Source of the DNA: Kolteria novifilia
GTDB lineage: Bacteria > Planctomycetota > Planctomycetia > Kolteriales > Kolteriaceae
DNA: 64,000 bases
Direction: 5' to 3'
Assembly (NCBI GenBank): GCA_007748055.1
Contig: CP036279.1
Location: 5,456,001 to 5,520,000, forward strand
Shown here: piece by piece, positions 25,634 to 34,053 of the stretch
How positions within the stretch are numbered: position 1 is the stretch's first letter
How the letters are laid out: every line of letters begins with the position of its first letter
The notes under the pieces: model-generated
The model's database searches: none
The model's input: only the letters and a program-made list of their open reading frames with translations
What the model was told of the DNA's origin: nothing
Made by a program: the position numbers and the translations under genes

Positions 25634-28600
25634 TCAATGCAGGTAAAGAAACTCGTTGGAGTTAAACAGGGCATGGCAGAAGTCGGTGACGGCGCCGAGC
25701 ATTTTGTTGGAGGCGTCGTCCGTTGTTGGCGACGCTTGACGCAACCAAGCGGTCTCGGGCGCCGGCTGCTCGCCGTGGTCGCCGCCGAATGTCCAATCCA
25801 GGATCCGCGACGCTTTCGCCGAGTCCTTGCCGAGAAGCAGTTGCTCCCGAGGAAGGGCTCCCTCGCTGATGGTCAGCCGCGCGAGTTGGCCATCCCATTG
25901 GTGGCCTTTGGCGTCGCGACCACCGACGATGACCTTCGCGGCGGGATTCTGAATCTTGCTGACCACGGATGTCTCGACCGTCGCCGTTTGCAGCTTCGCT
26001 TTCCGGTCCGAGAGGTCCTTCATGAAGAACGTGACCACACCGCTGGTCGGGTTCTCTTTCGACGTGTTGGCGGCAATCGAAACGGCCAGGTAGACCGGCT
26101 TGCCGAGCGGGACTCGCAGCCCGGAAGCAACCACCTCGTAGGCCGGCTCGTCTTGGAACGTTCGCCCGATCAACTGAACGATGAAGTTCTTCGGTTGGTA
26201 GGCCGACTTGGCGCTGGTGACGCCGATGTTCCAGCCAGGGGACTTCGAACTACCATTCCAACGAGATAGCAGCGTGCTGACGCTGGCGTCGGAGTACATC
26301 CGATCGAGATTCACAATCGCCTCGACGGTGAACTGATCGTCAAAGCCGTCGTCCCTCTGGACGTGCAGTCGCTCGAAACGGCTCTCGGGTTGGAGCCACA
26401 GCGTCTTGCGTCCCAGTTTGACATCCTTCACCACGCCGAAGTGTTGGGCGACGGGACGCATGCCTGTCTCGTTGGGGAACTTGTCGGTCTTGACCGTCTT
26501 GGGAATCGCGGACTCTTGCTCGTTGACGAACGCCAGCGCATCGTCGACTTCGGCATCGGTCGCCTCGCGTCCGAAGACGAGTCGGTAAGCCTTGCGGACA
26601 TCGTCGGCCTGGAACTCTTGTTTTCCCCCGAGCAACCGCTTGGCGAACGCACGCGACCGATCGAGGCTCCAATTGCCGTTGACCAACAGCAGTGACTGGG
26701 TCGGTGTCGTGGTCGCGATCCGGCTGGGAGCCGACTCGAAGCCGAGGGGCGCATCGAACCCGCCCAGCATCTCGTCGGGCCGGTTCCTCTTTTTGATCAC
26801 GAAGACGCTACGGTAGGGATTGCCGCCCGATACGGATGCTCCGCCGTCGCGATGTTTCAGTTCCCCTGACACCGCGAGCATGGCATCGCGAACCTGTTCC
26901 GCGTCCAAACGTTGCGGAGGGAATCGCCACAACAACCGATCGGTTGGATCGATGGTGTTCTCCGTCGAGGAGGGCTCGCGCCGTGCGGTCATCCGGTAGG
27001 TGGCGCTGTTCATGATCAGCTCGTGGAGCGGCTTCATCCTCCAGCCGTTTTCGAGAAATCGTCTCGTCAGCCAGTCGAGCAACTCGGGATGACTCGGGGA
27101 CTCACCGAGCGTTCCGAAGTCGTTGGGCGTTGGGACAATCCCTTGGCCGAAGTGCCGTTGCCAGACGCGATTGACGATCACGCGCGTCGAGAGGGGGTTG
27201 TCGTCCCGGGCGATCCAGTTCGCTAGCGCCATGCGGCGTCCCGTCGTGGTCTCGGTCGGGTCGATCTTCGGCGCGTCCTCGCCAAGGAGGGCCAAGAAGG
27301 ATGGCTCGACGGCTTCCTTGGTCGTTCGCGTTAAGAGATAGGTGGGTGCGGGCACCGAGCCGATGTCCGTGGCGACGAACGCCTTGGGTAGCGGTTTGGG
27401 CTTCATCTTGTCGAACTTCTTCAGCTCCGCTTCCAACTCGCGATAGCGTTTGAGTTTCTCCGGCTTCTTTTTCAGCGCCTTGGCGTAGTCGAAACGTGTC
27501 GCGGCGCGATGGGCCTGCCGGAAAACGAGATAGGAAAGCTGCTTCTCGTAGGTCGTCTTCTCCGACTCCGGCTTGTGGTATATCTTCTGAATGTCCTCGG
27601 GAAACTGCTTGACGACATACTTCTGCTTGCTGTCGAAGGCGGCCTTCGCGAGTCCCTGCATCTCCTCCCGAATCGCCTTGGTCTTCTCCTCCCACGCGTG
27701 CTGCTTCTTCTGGTAGGCGGCAATCTCTTCAGGTGTCGCCAGGATCCTGTCCATCGGCCATGCGACCGACGACATGAAGGCCTGAAGCCCGTAGTAGTCC
27801 TTCTGCAGAATCGGATCGAACTTGTGATCGTGGCACTGGGCACAGCCGATGCCGATCCCGAGAAACGCCTCGCCGGTGACGCGAGTCATCTCGTCCATGA
27901 TCAGCCCCCAGTGCATTCGCGCGTTCCGCTGGTTCCACTCGTAGATGCCGTGACGCAGGTACGCGGTGCCGATGAAGACGTTGGGATCGTCGGGGTCGAT
28001 CTCATCGCCGGCGAGATGTTCGCGAACGAATTGGTCGTAGGGCTTGTCGTCGTTGAACGAACGGATGACGTAGTCGCGAAAAGCGCTGGCGCTGGGCCGG
28101 AACGCGTCCTCGTTGTAGCCGTCGCTCTCGGCGTAGCGCACGACGTCGAGCCAGTGCTGAGCCCAGCGTTCGCCGTAGCGGGGACTCTCGAGCAGTTCGC
28201 GAATCAATCGTTGCCAGGCATCGGGCCGGTCGTCGTTGACGAACGCGTCGATCTGTTCCGGCGTCGGCGGGAGCCCGTGCAGATCGAAGTACGCACGCCG
28301 CAAGAGTTCGTGGCGATCGGCCTCCCGCGCCGGTTCCAAACCGGCTTTCTTCAGCCGCTTCGTGACGAATCGATCGATGTCGTTGCGAGCCCAATCGCCA
28401 CCCGCGTCGGGGACGCCCGGCTCGCTCAGCGGCTGGATCGCCCACCAATCGCGATCCTCATCGGTGAAGGTCTTCTCCGAGGAACGAATGAGGTTCGAAT
28501 CGGCCTGAGGCCACGGGGCTCCCATCTCGACCCAGCGGGTCAGGATGGCGATCGATTTCTCGCTCAGTTGAGCTTCCGGCGGCATCTCGAACGATTCGTA

Positions 28601-28870
28601 GTTGATCGCTTCGACGAGCAGACTCTCGCCCGGCTTGTGCGGAACCACCGCCACTCCGTTCTCGCCCCCTTTGAGCATCGCCGCCAACGAGTCGAGTCGC
28701 AACTCGCCCTTCTGCTTCTCGGCGCCGTGGCACCCAACGCATTTGGACGCGAGCAGCGGCCGCACCTTCGACTCGAAGAACTTCAGGCTCTCGTTGTCGA
28801 CCGCTTCTCCGGCCATCGCCACCGTCGACAGCGACAAGAGGCCGAAGGTCGCGATGATTCTCGAAATCAT
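25634..28870 (-). CDS. PSCyt1 / DUF1549 / DUF1553 protein with C-terminal LamG-like region
   Basis: A 1078-residue exported protein with signal peptide (ISRIIATFGLLSLSTVAMAG). The cytochrome-like motif CVGCHG (C44, C47, H48) with GELRLDSLAAMLKGG is the PSCyt1 module. PSCyt2/DUF1549 follows (RAYFDLHGLPPTPEQIDAF, then IGCAQCHDHKFDPI), then DUF1553 (LSTRVIVNRVWQRHFGQGI and the LLVNGNWSLDRSR block). About the last 230 residues look like a LamG/concanavalin module (VEAIVNLDRMYSD). ATG 28870 overlaps the stop of the FecR-like gene as ATGA, so its synthesis is coupled to the regulator. Here the binding module is C-terminal, while in the other large protein of the operon it is N-terminal. Confidence 0.92.
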   Translation of the reverse strand: MISRIIATFGLLSLSTVAMAGEAVDNESLKFFESKVRPLLASKCVGCHGAEKQKGELRLDSLAAMLKGGENGVAVVPHKPGESLLVEAINYESFEMPPEAQLSEKSIAILTRWVEMGAPWPQADSNLIRSSEKTFTDEDRDWWAIQPLSEPGVPDAGGDWARNDIDRFVTKRLKKAGLEPAREADRHELLRRAYFDLHGLPPTPEQIDAFVNDDRPDAWQRLIRELLESPRYGERWAQHWLDVVRYAESDGYNEDAFRPSASAFRDYVIRSFNDDKPYDQFVREHLAGDEIDPDDPNVFIGTAYLRHGIYEWNQRNARMHWGLIMDEMTRVTGEAFLGIGIGCAQCHDHKFDPILQKDYYGLQAFMSSVAWPMDRILATPEEIAAYQKKQHAWEEKTKAIREEMQGLAKAAFDSKQKYVVKQFPEDIQKIYHKPESEKTTYEKQLSYLVFRQAHRAATRFDYAKALKKKPEKLKRYRELEAELKKFDKMKPKPLPKAFVATDIGSVPAPTYLLTRTTKEAVEPSFLALLGEDAPKIDPTETTTGRRMALANWIARDDNPLSTRVIVNRVWQRHFGQGIVPTPNDFGTLGESPSHPELLDWLTRRFLENGWRMKPLHELIMNSATYRMTARREPSSTENTIDPTDRLLWRFPPQRLDAEQVRDAMLAVSGELKHRDGGASVSGGNPYRSVFVIKKRNRPDEMLGGFDAPLGFESAPSRIATTTPTQSLLLVNGNWSLDRSRAFAKRLLGGKQEFQADDVRKAYRLVFGREATDAEVDDALAFVNEQESAIPKTVKTDKFPNETGMRPVAQHFGVVKDVKLGRKTLWLQPESRFERLHVQRDDGFDDQFTVEAIVNLDRMYSDASVSTLLSRWNGSSKSPGWNIGVTSAKSAYQPKNFIVQLIGRTFQDEPAYEVVASGLRVPLGKPVYLAVSIAANTSKENPTSGVVTFFMKDLSDRKAKLQTATVETSVVSKIQNPAAKVIVGGRDAKGHQWDGQLARLTISEGALPREQLLLGKDSAKASRILDWTFGGDHGEQPAPETAWLRQASPTTDDASNKMLGAVTDFCHALFNSNEFLYLH

Positions 28871-30651
28871 TGGTTGCCCTCTTCCATGCCGGCCGGATTC
28901 TCGATCCCGGCCGACGCACATCTCGTTGTCGGCAAGCCACCGATGAAAACCGGGTCGACGACGTGTCGATCGTCGAGCGCATCTTGAATGAACAAGCCCT
29001 CGACGGTTTCGCAATCGTCGTACCCCAAGTCGGAGAGATCGATTCCGACCGCCAAGCCGCGAAACTTGACGCCCTGCGTGTGCGGAGACGTGTCAAACGA
29101 CTCCAACTCCACCAGGGAATCGACCGCTCCGGAAAACATGTGGGTGTAGAAGTCGGGCAAATCCAGAGCGTTGGGCGATTCCATCGTCAGGTCGTAGAGA
29201 CGGATTGTGTGCGACTTCAGACCATCGCGAAACCGCAAGGGACTGACGTGGAACGCGTCGCCATCGGAAGGATTCGAGAATGTCTGCAACTCGAAGAAAA
29301 CGACATCCGGGCCGGGACCGTTCGTCACCGGGCGGTCGAACCGGATCGCCAGGCCGGGTGTCGCCGACTCGCCCGACAGCACCGGATCGGACGTCAAGGG
29401 TTCCGCACTGCCGCCCGGGTTGATCACGCCCGTGACGAGGCTGCGGTCCGACGAGGTCGCGATGCGTTCCTCGGGCAAGATCTCGCCACCGCAAAAAAAG
29501 GCGCCCGCCGCCGGATTCCGAAAAGCGGTCACGCGGATGGGGATCAGTTCTTCAACAGGAATTGTTTCGACGAGCCCGCCGCGTTGCACGGTCACGCTGA
29601 CCAGATTCTCGACGGCATCGCCCGAGGTCGGAGTCGCTTCGTAGGAGATGACCCGATCGGGCAGACCGCGTTGGTAGACGCTTGGGTTGAAGGGAATGTC
29701 CTTGTCGACGAACCGCCTGCCCTTGATGAACTCCTTCGCTTCGCCTTCGGTCAGGCGGATGCTGTCGCCGGAAAGGTCCGCGGCTCCTTGCGCCTTCGAC
29801 CGCTCGTAGATGTCGGCCGCCCCTTCGATCACTTGAACTTCCGACTGACTCGTTTCCGAGACACAAACCGTGAACCGCGTCCCGCGATCGACAACCTGCG
29901 TCACCGGCGTCTCGACCCGGAACGCCTCGACTCCCTTTGGCGCATGGACGCTGCAGCGGCCGACGTCCAAAGCGAGGGCATCGTCCGACAGGAGCCGAAA
30001 AACGGCCGGCCCCTCGACGATCGCTGAGGCTCCCGAGGGAAACGCGATCTCCGCCATTCCGTTGGTCAACACATAGTCGCGACGCGGGGCGAGCGTCGAA
30101 TGCAGCGGCGGCGGCAGTTCCCCGAAGAATCTCGCACCCGCCAGGCTCGCGAATCGCACGTCGTCGAGTCCGGACATTCCGCCACCTGAACCGGAGTCAT
30201 GCGAGGCGATCGGCGCCGTTCCCGCCGGCCAGAAGGAGACGCCGGCCAGAAGGACGAGCGCCAACGCGGCGACAGCTAGCGCGGCGCTTGCGATCCTTCG
30301 CGAGACCTTTCTCTTGGCCGGCCGAGTGGACCTCGAGCGGATCGCGGGGGCATCGATCTCGTTCTCGCCGGCATTCGCCAATTGCTTGACGTTCTTCATC
30401 ACGACGTCGATAAAGTCGTCCGATTTCTCGGGCAACCGGGCCATGACGTCGCGAACGAACTCCTCTTGCCGCTTGGGCACGTCCCGTGAGGCCACGCCCA
30501 GCAAGCGGTGCACCTGATACATGTCCGCCGCGCGTTGCAGGAGGCTCTCGTCCGCCGCCAGGAGTTCGCGCAGCTCCACGATCGCCGATTCGTCAAGTTC
30601 GCCTTCGAGGTAGTCGGTCCACAGTTCGGCGAATCGCTGTTCAGCACTCAT
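28867..30651 (-). CDS. FecR-domain membrane protein, probable anti-sigma regulator
   Basis: A 594-residue protein. The N-terminal cytoplasmic part (about 1-115) resembles the sigma-binding region of planctomycete FecR proteins (FAELWTDYLEGELDE..ELRELLAAD). One membrane segment follows (ASAALAVAALALVLLAGVSFW, about 120-140), then a periplasmic FecR domain with IAFPSGASAIVEGPAVFRL, DVGRCSVHAPKGVEAFRV and TPVTQVVDRGTRFTVCVS. The C-terminal half has no domain I recognise. Its start overlaps the sigma factor stop and its stop overlaps the DUF1549 gene start (both ATGA), so sigma, anti-sigma and target are translationally chained. It probably senses an envelope signal and controls the sigma factor beside it. 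Confidence 0.88.
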   Translation of the reverse strand: MSAEQRFAELWTDYLEGELDESAIVELRELLAADESLLQRAADMYQVHRLLGVASRDVPKRQEEFVRDVMARLPEKSDDFIDVVMKNVKQLANAGENEIDAPAIRSRSTRPAKRKVSRRIASAALAVAALALVLLAGVSFWPAGTAPIASHDSGSGGGMSGLDDVRFASLAGARFFGELPPPLHSTLAPRRDYVLTNGMAEIAFPSGASAIVEGPAVFRLLSDDALALDVGRCSVHAPKGVEAFRVETPVTQVVDRGTRFTVCVSETSQSEVQVIEGAADIYERSKAQGAADLSGDSIRLTEGEAKEFIKGRRFVDKDIPFNPSVYQRGLPDRVISYEATPTSGDAVENLVSVTVQRGGLVETIPVEELIPIRVTAFRNPAAGAFFCGGEILPEERIATSSDRSLVTGVINPGGSAEPLTSDPVLSGESATPGLAIRFDRPVTNGPGPDVVFFELQTFSNPSDGDAFHVSPLRFRDGLKSHTIRLYDLTMESPNALDLPDFYTHMFSGAVDSLVELESFDTSPHTQGVKFRGLAVGIDLSDLGYDDCETVEGLFIQDALDDRHVVDPVFIGGLPTTRCASAGIENPAGMEEGNQ

Positions 30652-31244
30652 GACAAACTCCCTTCAGCGACGGCCATTCGCTCGTCCACGCATTGCTGAA
30701 GTTTCTGTCTGATCAGCCACAATTGTTTCTTCACGGCAGCCACGGAGCGGCCGCTTCGTTCGGCCATTACTTCCAGCGGTGCCTCCTCCTCGTAGCGCCA
30801 CGTGACGAATCGACGCAAATGCTCGGCGAGGGACTCGAGGCACGCATGAAGATGCTCCAAGCGATCGACGAACAATTCCGGCGGCTCGGTGTTGCGCTTC
30901 TCAAGCTCGCGCCGGAGCAAGTCGGGCGCGTAACGGGCGTGGTAGTCGGCCACTCGTCGCAAGCGGGTCATTTCAGTCTGAAGCTGATACCGAGCGATCG
31001 TGAAGAGCCACGCTCCCAATCGCGTCCCTGGCGTGTATTCGTTCAAACGCGTGTAGGCCGCGAGGAAGGTTCGCTGCGCGATCTCATCGACGTCGATTCC
31101 CGGCGGCACGTGTCCCGCCAACCACGTGCGCAGCGGCGTCTCGAAACGACGGACCACGATCTCGAAGGCGGACGGTTCCCCTTCGCGGGTTCGGCGAATC
31201 GCGTCTTCCAGGCAGGAATCGTCAATAGCTGGTCGGCCCCTCAT
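30648..31244 (-). CDS. ECF-type RNA polymerase sigma factor (planctomycete family)
   Basis: A 198-residue sigma-70 family protein. Region 2 is seen in the segment FETPLRTWLAGHVPPGIDVDEIAQRTFLAAYTRL (shown in parts: VDEIAQRTFLAAYTRL), followed by LGAWLFTIARYQLQTEMTRLRR; region 4 has the HTH-like LEVMAERSGRSVAAVKKQLW. Codons TTG, GTG and ATG occur consecutively at 31250, 31247 and 31244; I take the ATG, although no clear Shine-Dalgarno sequence precedes any of them. It is the first gene of the operon and overlaps the FecR-like gene. Planctomycetes encode many such sigma factors beside FecR and PSCyt proteins; autoregulation of this operon is likely but not shown. Confidence 0.93.
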   Translation of the reverse strand: MRGRPAIDDSCLEDAIRRTREGEPSAFEIVVRRFETPLRTWLAGHVPPGIDVDEIAQRTFLAAYTRLNEYTPGTRLGAWLFTIARYQLQTEMTRLRRVADYHARYAPDLLRRELEKRNTEPPELFVDRLEHLHACLESLAEHLRRFVTWRYEEEAPLEVMAERSGRSVAAVKKQLWLIRQKLQQCVDERMAVAEGSLS

Positions 31245-31250
31245 CACCAA

Positions 31251-31430
31251 GTAATGGCAGATCCCAACACGAGGTTACCCCAAGTGATGAAAAAGATGGG
31301 AAAACCACACGATCCTCCCCCCGGATCCACCGGTTGGCAAGGAAGATCGAGAGCATCTCCAAGAAGTCCTGAGGTCGCGATGGGATGATTCTCCCGGACT
31401 GGTTTGCGAAGCGTGGGATCGCGACGCCAA
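31251..31430. other. leader region upstream of the ECF sigma operon
   Basis: About 180 bases between the sigma factor start and the terminator-bearing repeat. The promoter of the operon should lie here. No sigma-70-like promoter stands out, which is compatible with recognition by the ECF factor itself. No open frame with protein-like features. Confidence 0.35.
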
Positions 31431-31503
31431 AAGAAAGGCCACCTTCCGAAAACTCGAAAGGTGGCCATGAAGTAGAGGCGGCGGGCAGCAATCTTGACCA
31501 AGG
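31431..31503 (-). terminator. intrinsic terminator within a dispersed repeat element, copy 2
   Basis: The minus strand reads TTGGTCAAG, a purine/pyrimidine-mixed stretch, CCTCTACTTCA, then the stem GGCCACCTTTCGAG, loop TTTT, CGGAAGGTGGCC (plus-strand 31437-31466) followed by TTTCTTTTGG. It matches the copy at 18794-18868 in stem, tail and upstream flank. It lies upstream of the ECF operon and downstream (minus strand) of the transposase remnant, so it would insulate the operon from read-through. Confidence 0.7.
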
Positions 31504-31638
31504 TCGGTGCCCGTAACCTTTTTCCTGCAAACACCTTACCGAATCAGCCTACGCGACGATCTTCCGAGGGCTGGCAAAAATCAGACACGTGATGCCAAGA
31601 CTGTTGTTGAGCCGTTCACACCCTGTGAGTTGGTCTCT

Positions 31639-32133
31639 TCACGAAAGGGAAGTCGAAGATACCTCCTGAACTCGCGGCCCAGATGACGCCGCAGGTGCGT
31701 GCCTTCGTCGAGTCGTTTTGCTGCTGCGACGAAGGTAAGGAGGCAAGATCGACGACGAGAAGGTCACCCGTTGCTCCTTGTCGGCCGAGTTGTCGCGGAC
31801 CCGTGGCTGACGCACTTCGAGAGGTCCCGCTCCGGTCAGGATCTCCCGGGTCGGCTTGTAGCCATTGCGAACCACCAACCGCTGTCCCCGCTCGTCGCGG
31901 CGATCCTCGTGAGCCAGGATGAACTCATGCACCTCCGTTTCGATCGCCGTCCGCAGCATCCGCTGGGCCCCCTCGCGGACGATCTGATCCAGCGGGCTCT
32001 TTTCCTCACCAGCAGCGGGAAGCGAAAGAGCTTCCGATTCCCGACTCTCCGCTGGATTCCCGAGTCCTTCCCGCGTACTCTTGTCTGTGGCGTATCCTTC
32101 GTTGCCCTCGTCGGGCCGCTGATGAAATCTCAA
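31639..32133 (-). pseudogene. IS256-family (mutator-type) transposase remnant, N-terminal part
   Basis: The frame contains an IS256-type N-terminal stretch: LDQIVREGAQRMLRTAIE, EVHEFILAHEDRRDERGQRL, VVRNGYKPTREILTGAGPLE, VRQPRVRD and SSSILPPYLRRS (about plus-strand 31715-31985). After LPPYLRRS the expected continuation is lost. A frame shift near 31730 would give AKRLDEG, weakly like the family, and then similarity ends. The catalytic domain with the DDE residues is absent, so the element is inactive. The first 40 residues of the open frame are not transposase-like. No intact terminal inverted repeats were identified. Confidence 0.8.
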
Positions 32134-32211
32134 CTACTTCACCAGCAGGATACGCCGCTTTTTTCATTCAACCACCACACAACATTCGGGTATATCTCCA
32201 GGGAACGAAAG

Positions 32212-32471
32212 CATGGTGGGTCAAGGCCCACCCTACTTGGCTTCCTGCAGAAGACATGGTGGGTCGAGACCCACCCTACGGGAGTTGATCGAGTCCGATC
32301 TTCCGAAGAGAGCGGCCTGCTCGCTGCGTGAGCTTCCCTCTCCCACCGGGAGAGGGTGTCGGCCAGCGATCGCGACAACCTCCTCTGTGCTCTCTGCGGC
32401 CTCTGTGGTTCCATTCTTCTTTCCGATGTCCGCTTTCTGCCGAAGACATGGTCGGTCCTGACCCGCCCTAC
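32212..32471. repeat. three dispersed ATGGTGGGTC palindromes plus a GGGAGAGGG hairpin
   Basis: The imperfect palindrome CATGGTGGGTCnnGnCCCAC followed by CCTAC occurs at 32212-32236, 32255-32279 and, more diverged, 32447-32471. Between the second and third lies CCCTCTCCC-ACC-GGGAGAGGG (32336-32356), a strong hairpin of a type found repeatedly in intergenic DNA of many bacteria. The region is otherwise empty and separates the transposase remnant from dcd. Confidence 0.8.
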
Positions 32472-32489
32472 GGTCTCCGATCCCGCGAA

Positions 32490-33047
32490 CTACTCGTCGA
32501 AGTAGGTCTTGTCCTCTTCGGGACCTTCGGCGAACTCCTTGTAGAGCAGGCTTGGCTGGATGTCGTCGGCATTCTGGTACTTGTTGCTCGAGTACTCCGC
32601 GTGGTCCTCGGAGACCGTCTCGTAGAAGATCTGGCAGATCGAAATGCCCGGATAAACCCGGATCGGATGCAGGCAGAACATCTCGAGCGTCCAGTAGCCG
32701 CAAAAGCCGACGTCGCCGAAACCCGCGGTGATGTGGACGCACAGGCCGAGACGGCCGACCGAAGAGCGTCCCTCGATCATCGGCACGAAGCCGTGCGTCT
32801 CGGTCCGTTCGACCGTCCGCCCGAGGTAGAGTTGGTTGGTCCCGAGCACGAGCCCTTCCTCGGGGATCGCCACCCGCCGGGTCCGGTTCTTCTTCTTCAT
32901 GTCGAGGACGACCTCCTCGTAGACCAGCAGTTCATCGTGCAGATGCAGGTTGTAGCTGTTGGGATTGAGGTCGCTCTTGTCGTAGGGCTCGATGACGATC
33001 TTGCCCTTCTCGATGTTCTTTTCGATCTCCTTGCCGGAGAGAATCAT
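32490..33047 (-). CDS. dcd: dCTP deaminase
   Basis: A 185-residue trimeric dUTPase-fold enzyme that deaminates dCTP to dUTP for thymidylate synthesis. The signature IEGRSSVGRLGLCVHITAG followed by FGDVGFCGYWTLEMF contains the active-site serine/arginine and the glutamate (TLE) of the family; the C-terminal tail is SNKYQNADDIQPS. The start ATG overlaps the nth stop (ATGA). Whether it is mono- or bifunctional (dCTP deaminase/dUTPase) cannot be decided with confidence from sequence inspection. Confidence 0.95.
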   Translation of the reverse strand: MILSGKEIEKNIEKGKIVIEPYDKSDLNPNSYNLHLHDELLVYEEVVLDMKKKNRTRRVAIPEEGLVLGTNQLYLGRTVERTETHGFVPMIEGRSSVGRLGLCVHITAGFGDVGFCGYWTLEMFCLHPIRVYPGISICQIFYETVSEDHAEYSSNKYQNADDIQPSLLYKEFAEGPEEDKTYFDE

Positions 33048-33694
33048 GGTGCCACTCCCACCCTAGGACAGAGCTTTTCGATGGCGCACGCGGAGCAGTC
33101 GGGCTTGCGGGCCTGACAAACCTTCCGCCCATGATAGATCATCCGGTGACCAAAGATCGTCCATTCCTTGGGAGGAAGCCGATCACAGAGGTCTTTCTCG
33201 ACCTTGACCGGATCCTTATGCTCGGTGAGGCCCATCCGCCGCGAGAGCCGCCCGACATGGGTATCGACCGGCAACCCGGGGATGCCGAACGCGTTGCCCA
33301 GCACGACGTTGGCGGTCTTGCGCGCCACGCCGGGAAGGAGAATCAGCTCCTCCATCGTGGTCGGGACGTCGCCGTTGTGGACGTCGAGGATGCGCTGGCA
33401 AGCGGCTTGGATATTCTTGGCTTTGTTGCGGAAGAATCCGGTGCTCTGGATCGCTTTCTCAAGATCGCCGATCGTCGCGGTCGCGAAGGCCGCCGCGTCC
33501 GGGTAGCGTTCGAAGAGGGGTGGCGTCACCATGTTGACGCGGTCGTCGGTGCACTGGGCCGAGAGGATGGTGGCCACGAGCAGTTGCAGCGGCGAGGCGT
33601 AGTGCAGACTGCATTTGGCGTCGGGATAGAGTTTGTCAAGCCCACGGGCGATCGCCCGCGCTCGTTTGGTCTGCTCGTCGAGCTTCCTTGCCAT
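33044..33694 (-). CDS. nth: endonuclease III (DNA glycosylase/AP lyase)
   Basis: A 216-residue base-excision repair enzyme that removes oxidised pyrimidines. The helix-hairpin-helix LPGVARKTANVVLGNAFG supplies the catalytic lysine region, VDTHVGRLSRRMGL holds the catalytic aspartate, and the [4Fe-4S] ligands are in CQARKPDCSACAIEKLC (spacing 6-2-5). Length and order are standard. It is translationally coupled to dcd; both act on pyrimidine damage or uracil-related nucleotide pools, a sensible pairing. Confidence 0.97.
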   Translation of the reverse strand: MARKLDEQTKRARAIARGLDKLYPDAKCSLHYASPLQLLVATILSAQCTDDRVNMVTPPLFERYPDAAAFATATIGDLEKAIQSTGFFRNKAKNIQAACQRILDVHNGDVPTTMEELILLPGVARKTANVVLGNAFGIPGLPVDTHVGRLSRRMGLTEHKDPVKVEKDLCDRLPPKEWTIFGHRMIYHGRKVCQARKPDCSACAIEKLCPRVGVAP

Positions 33695-34053
33695 CTAGTT
33701 CGTGCCCTTCACACCTCGGTCCGATCGATCCCGTTCGATCGGATCATGGTAAGAGGGAACTCCCTGCCCCGCAAGGAGGGGGCAAGTCGCGTCGGCATCC
33801 GCGCTCACATCGCACAAGACAGAGGGGAGCGCATCACTTGAACGACATATCAGAGCTCAATCGAGCGATGAACGCCCCGTTCAACGTCAACTCACGACGG
33901 ATCCGCTCAAACGAGCGTTCGGCGGCGGGGCCACGGGGAAGCGGTAGGAGTTTCGCAGGCTCGCGACATGCCCCCCAGCGTAGTGCGAAGTCTCGAACCG
34001 ATGTGTTAGAATCGATCCTGGAGTCTCATTCTCTCGTTCCCAGGACGACGTCC
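33695..34053. other. intergenic region between nth and the Uma2 gene
   Basis: About 360 bases between two divergently oriented genes. It holds an imperfect GATCGATC...GATCGGATC palindrome near 33723-33746, and a TTAGAAT that could be a -10 box near 34008, about 45 bases before the Uma2 start. An in-frame extension of the Uma2 gene through this region lacks protein-like composition and is not accepted. Confidence 0.35.

Noticed and set aside
31244-31534. Minus-strand frame containing the peptide FMATFRVFGRWPFFW, similar to a peptide encoded at 18712-19149
   Set aside because: The shared peptide is simply the translation of the terminator-bearing DNA repeat; the rest of the two frames is unrelated, so it is not a protein family signal.
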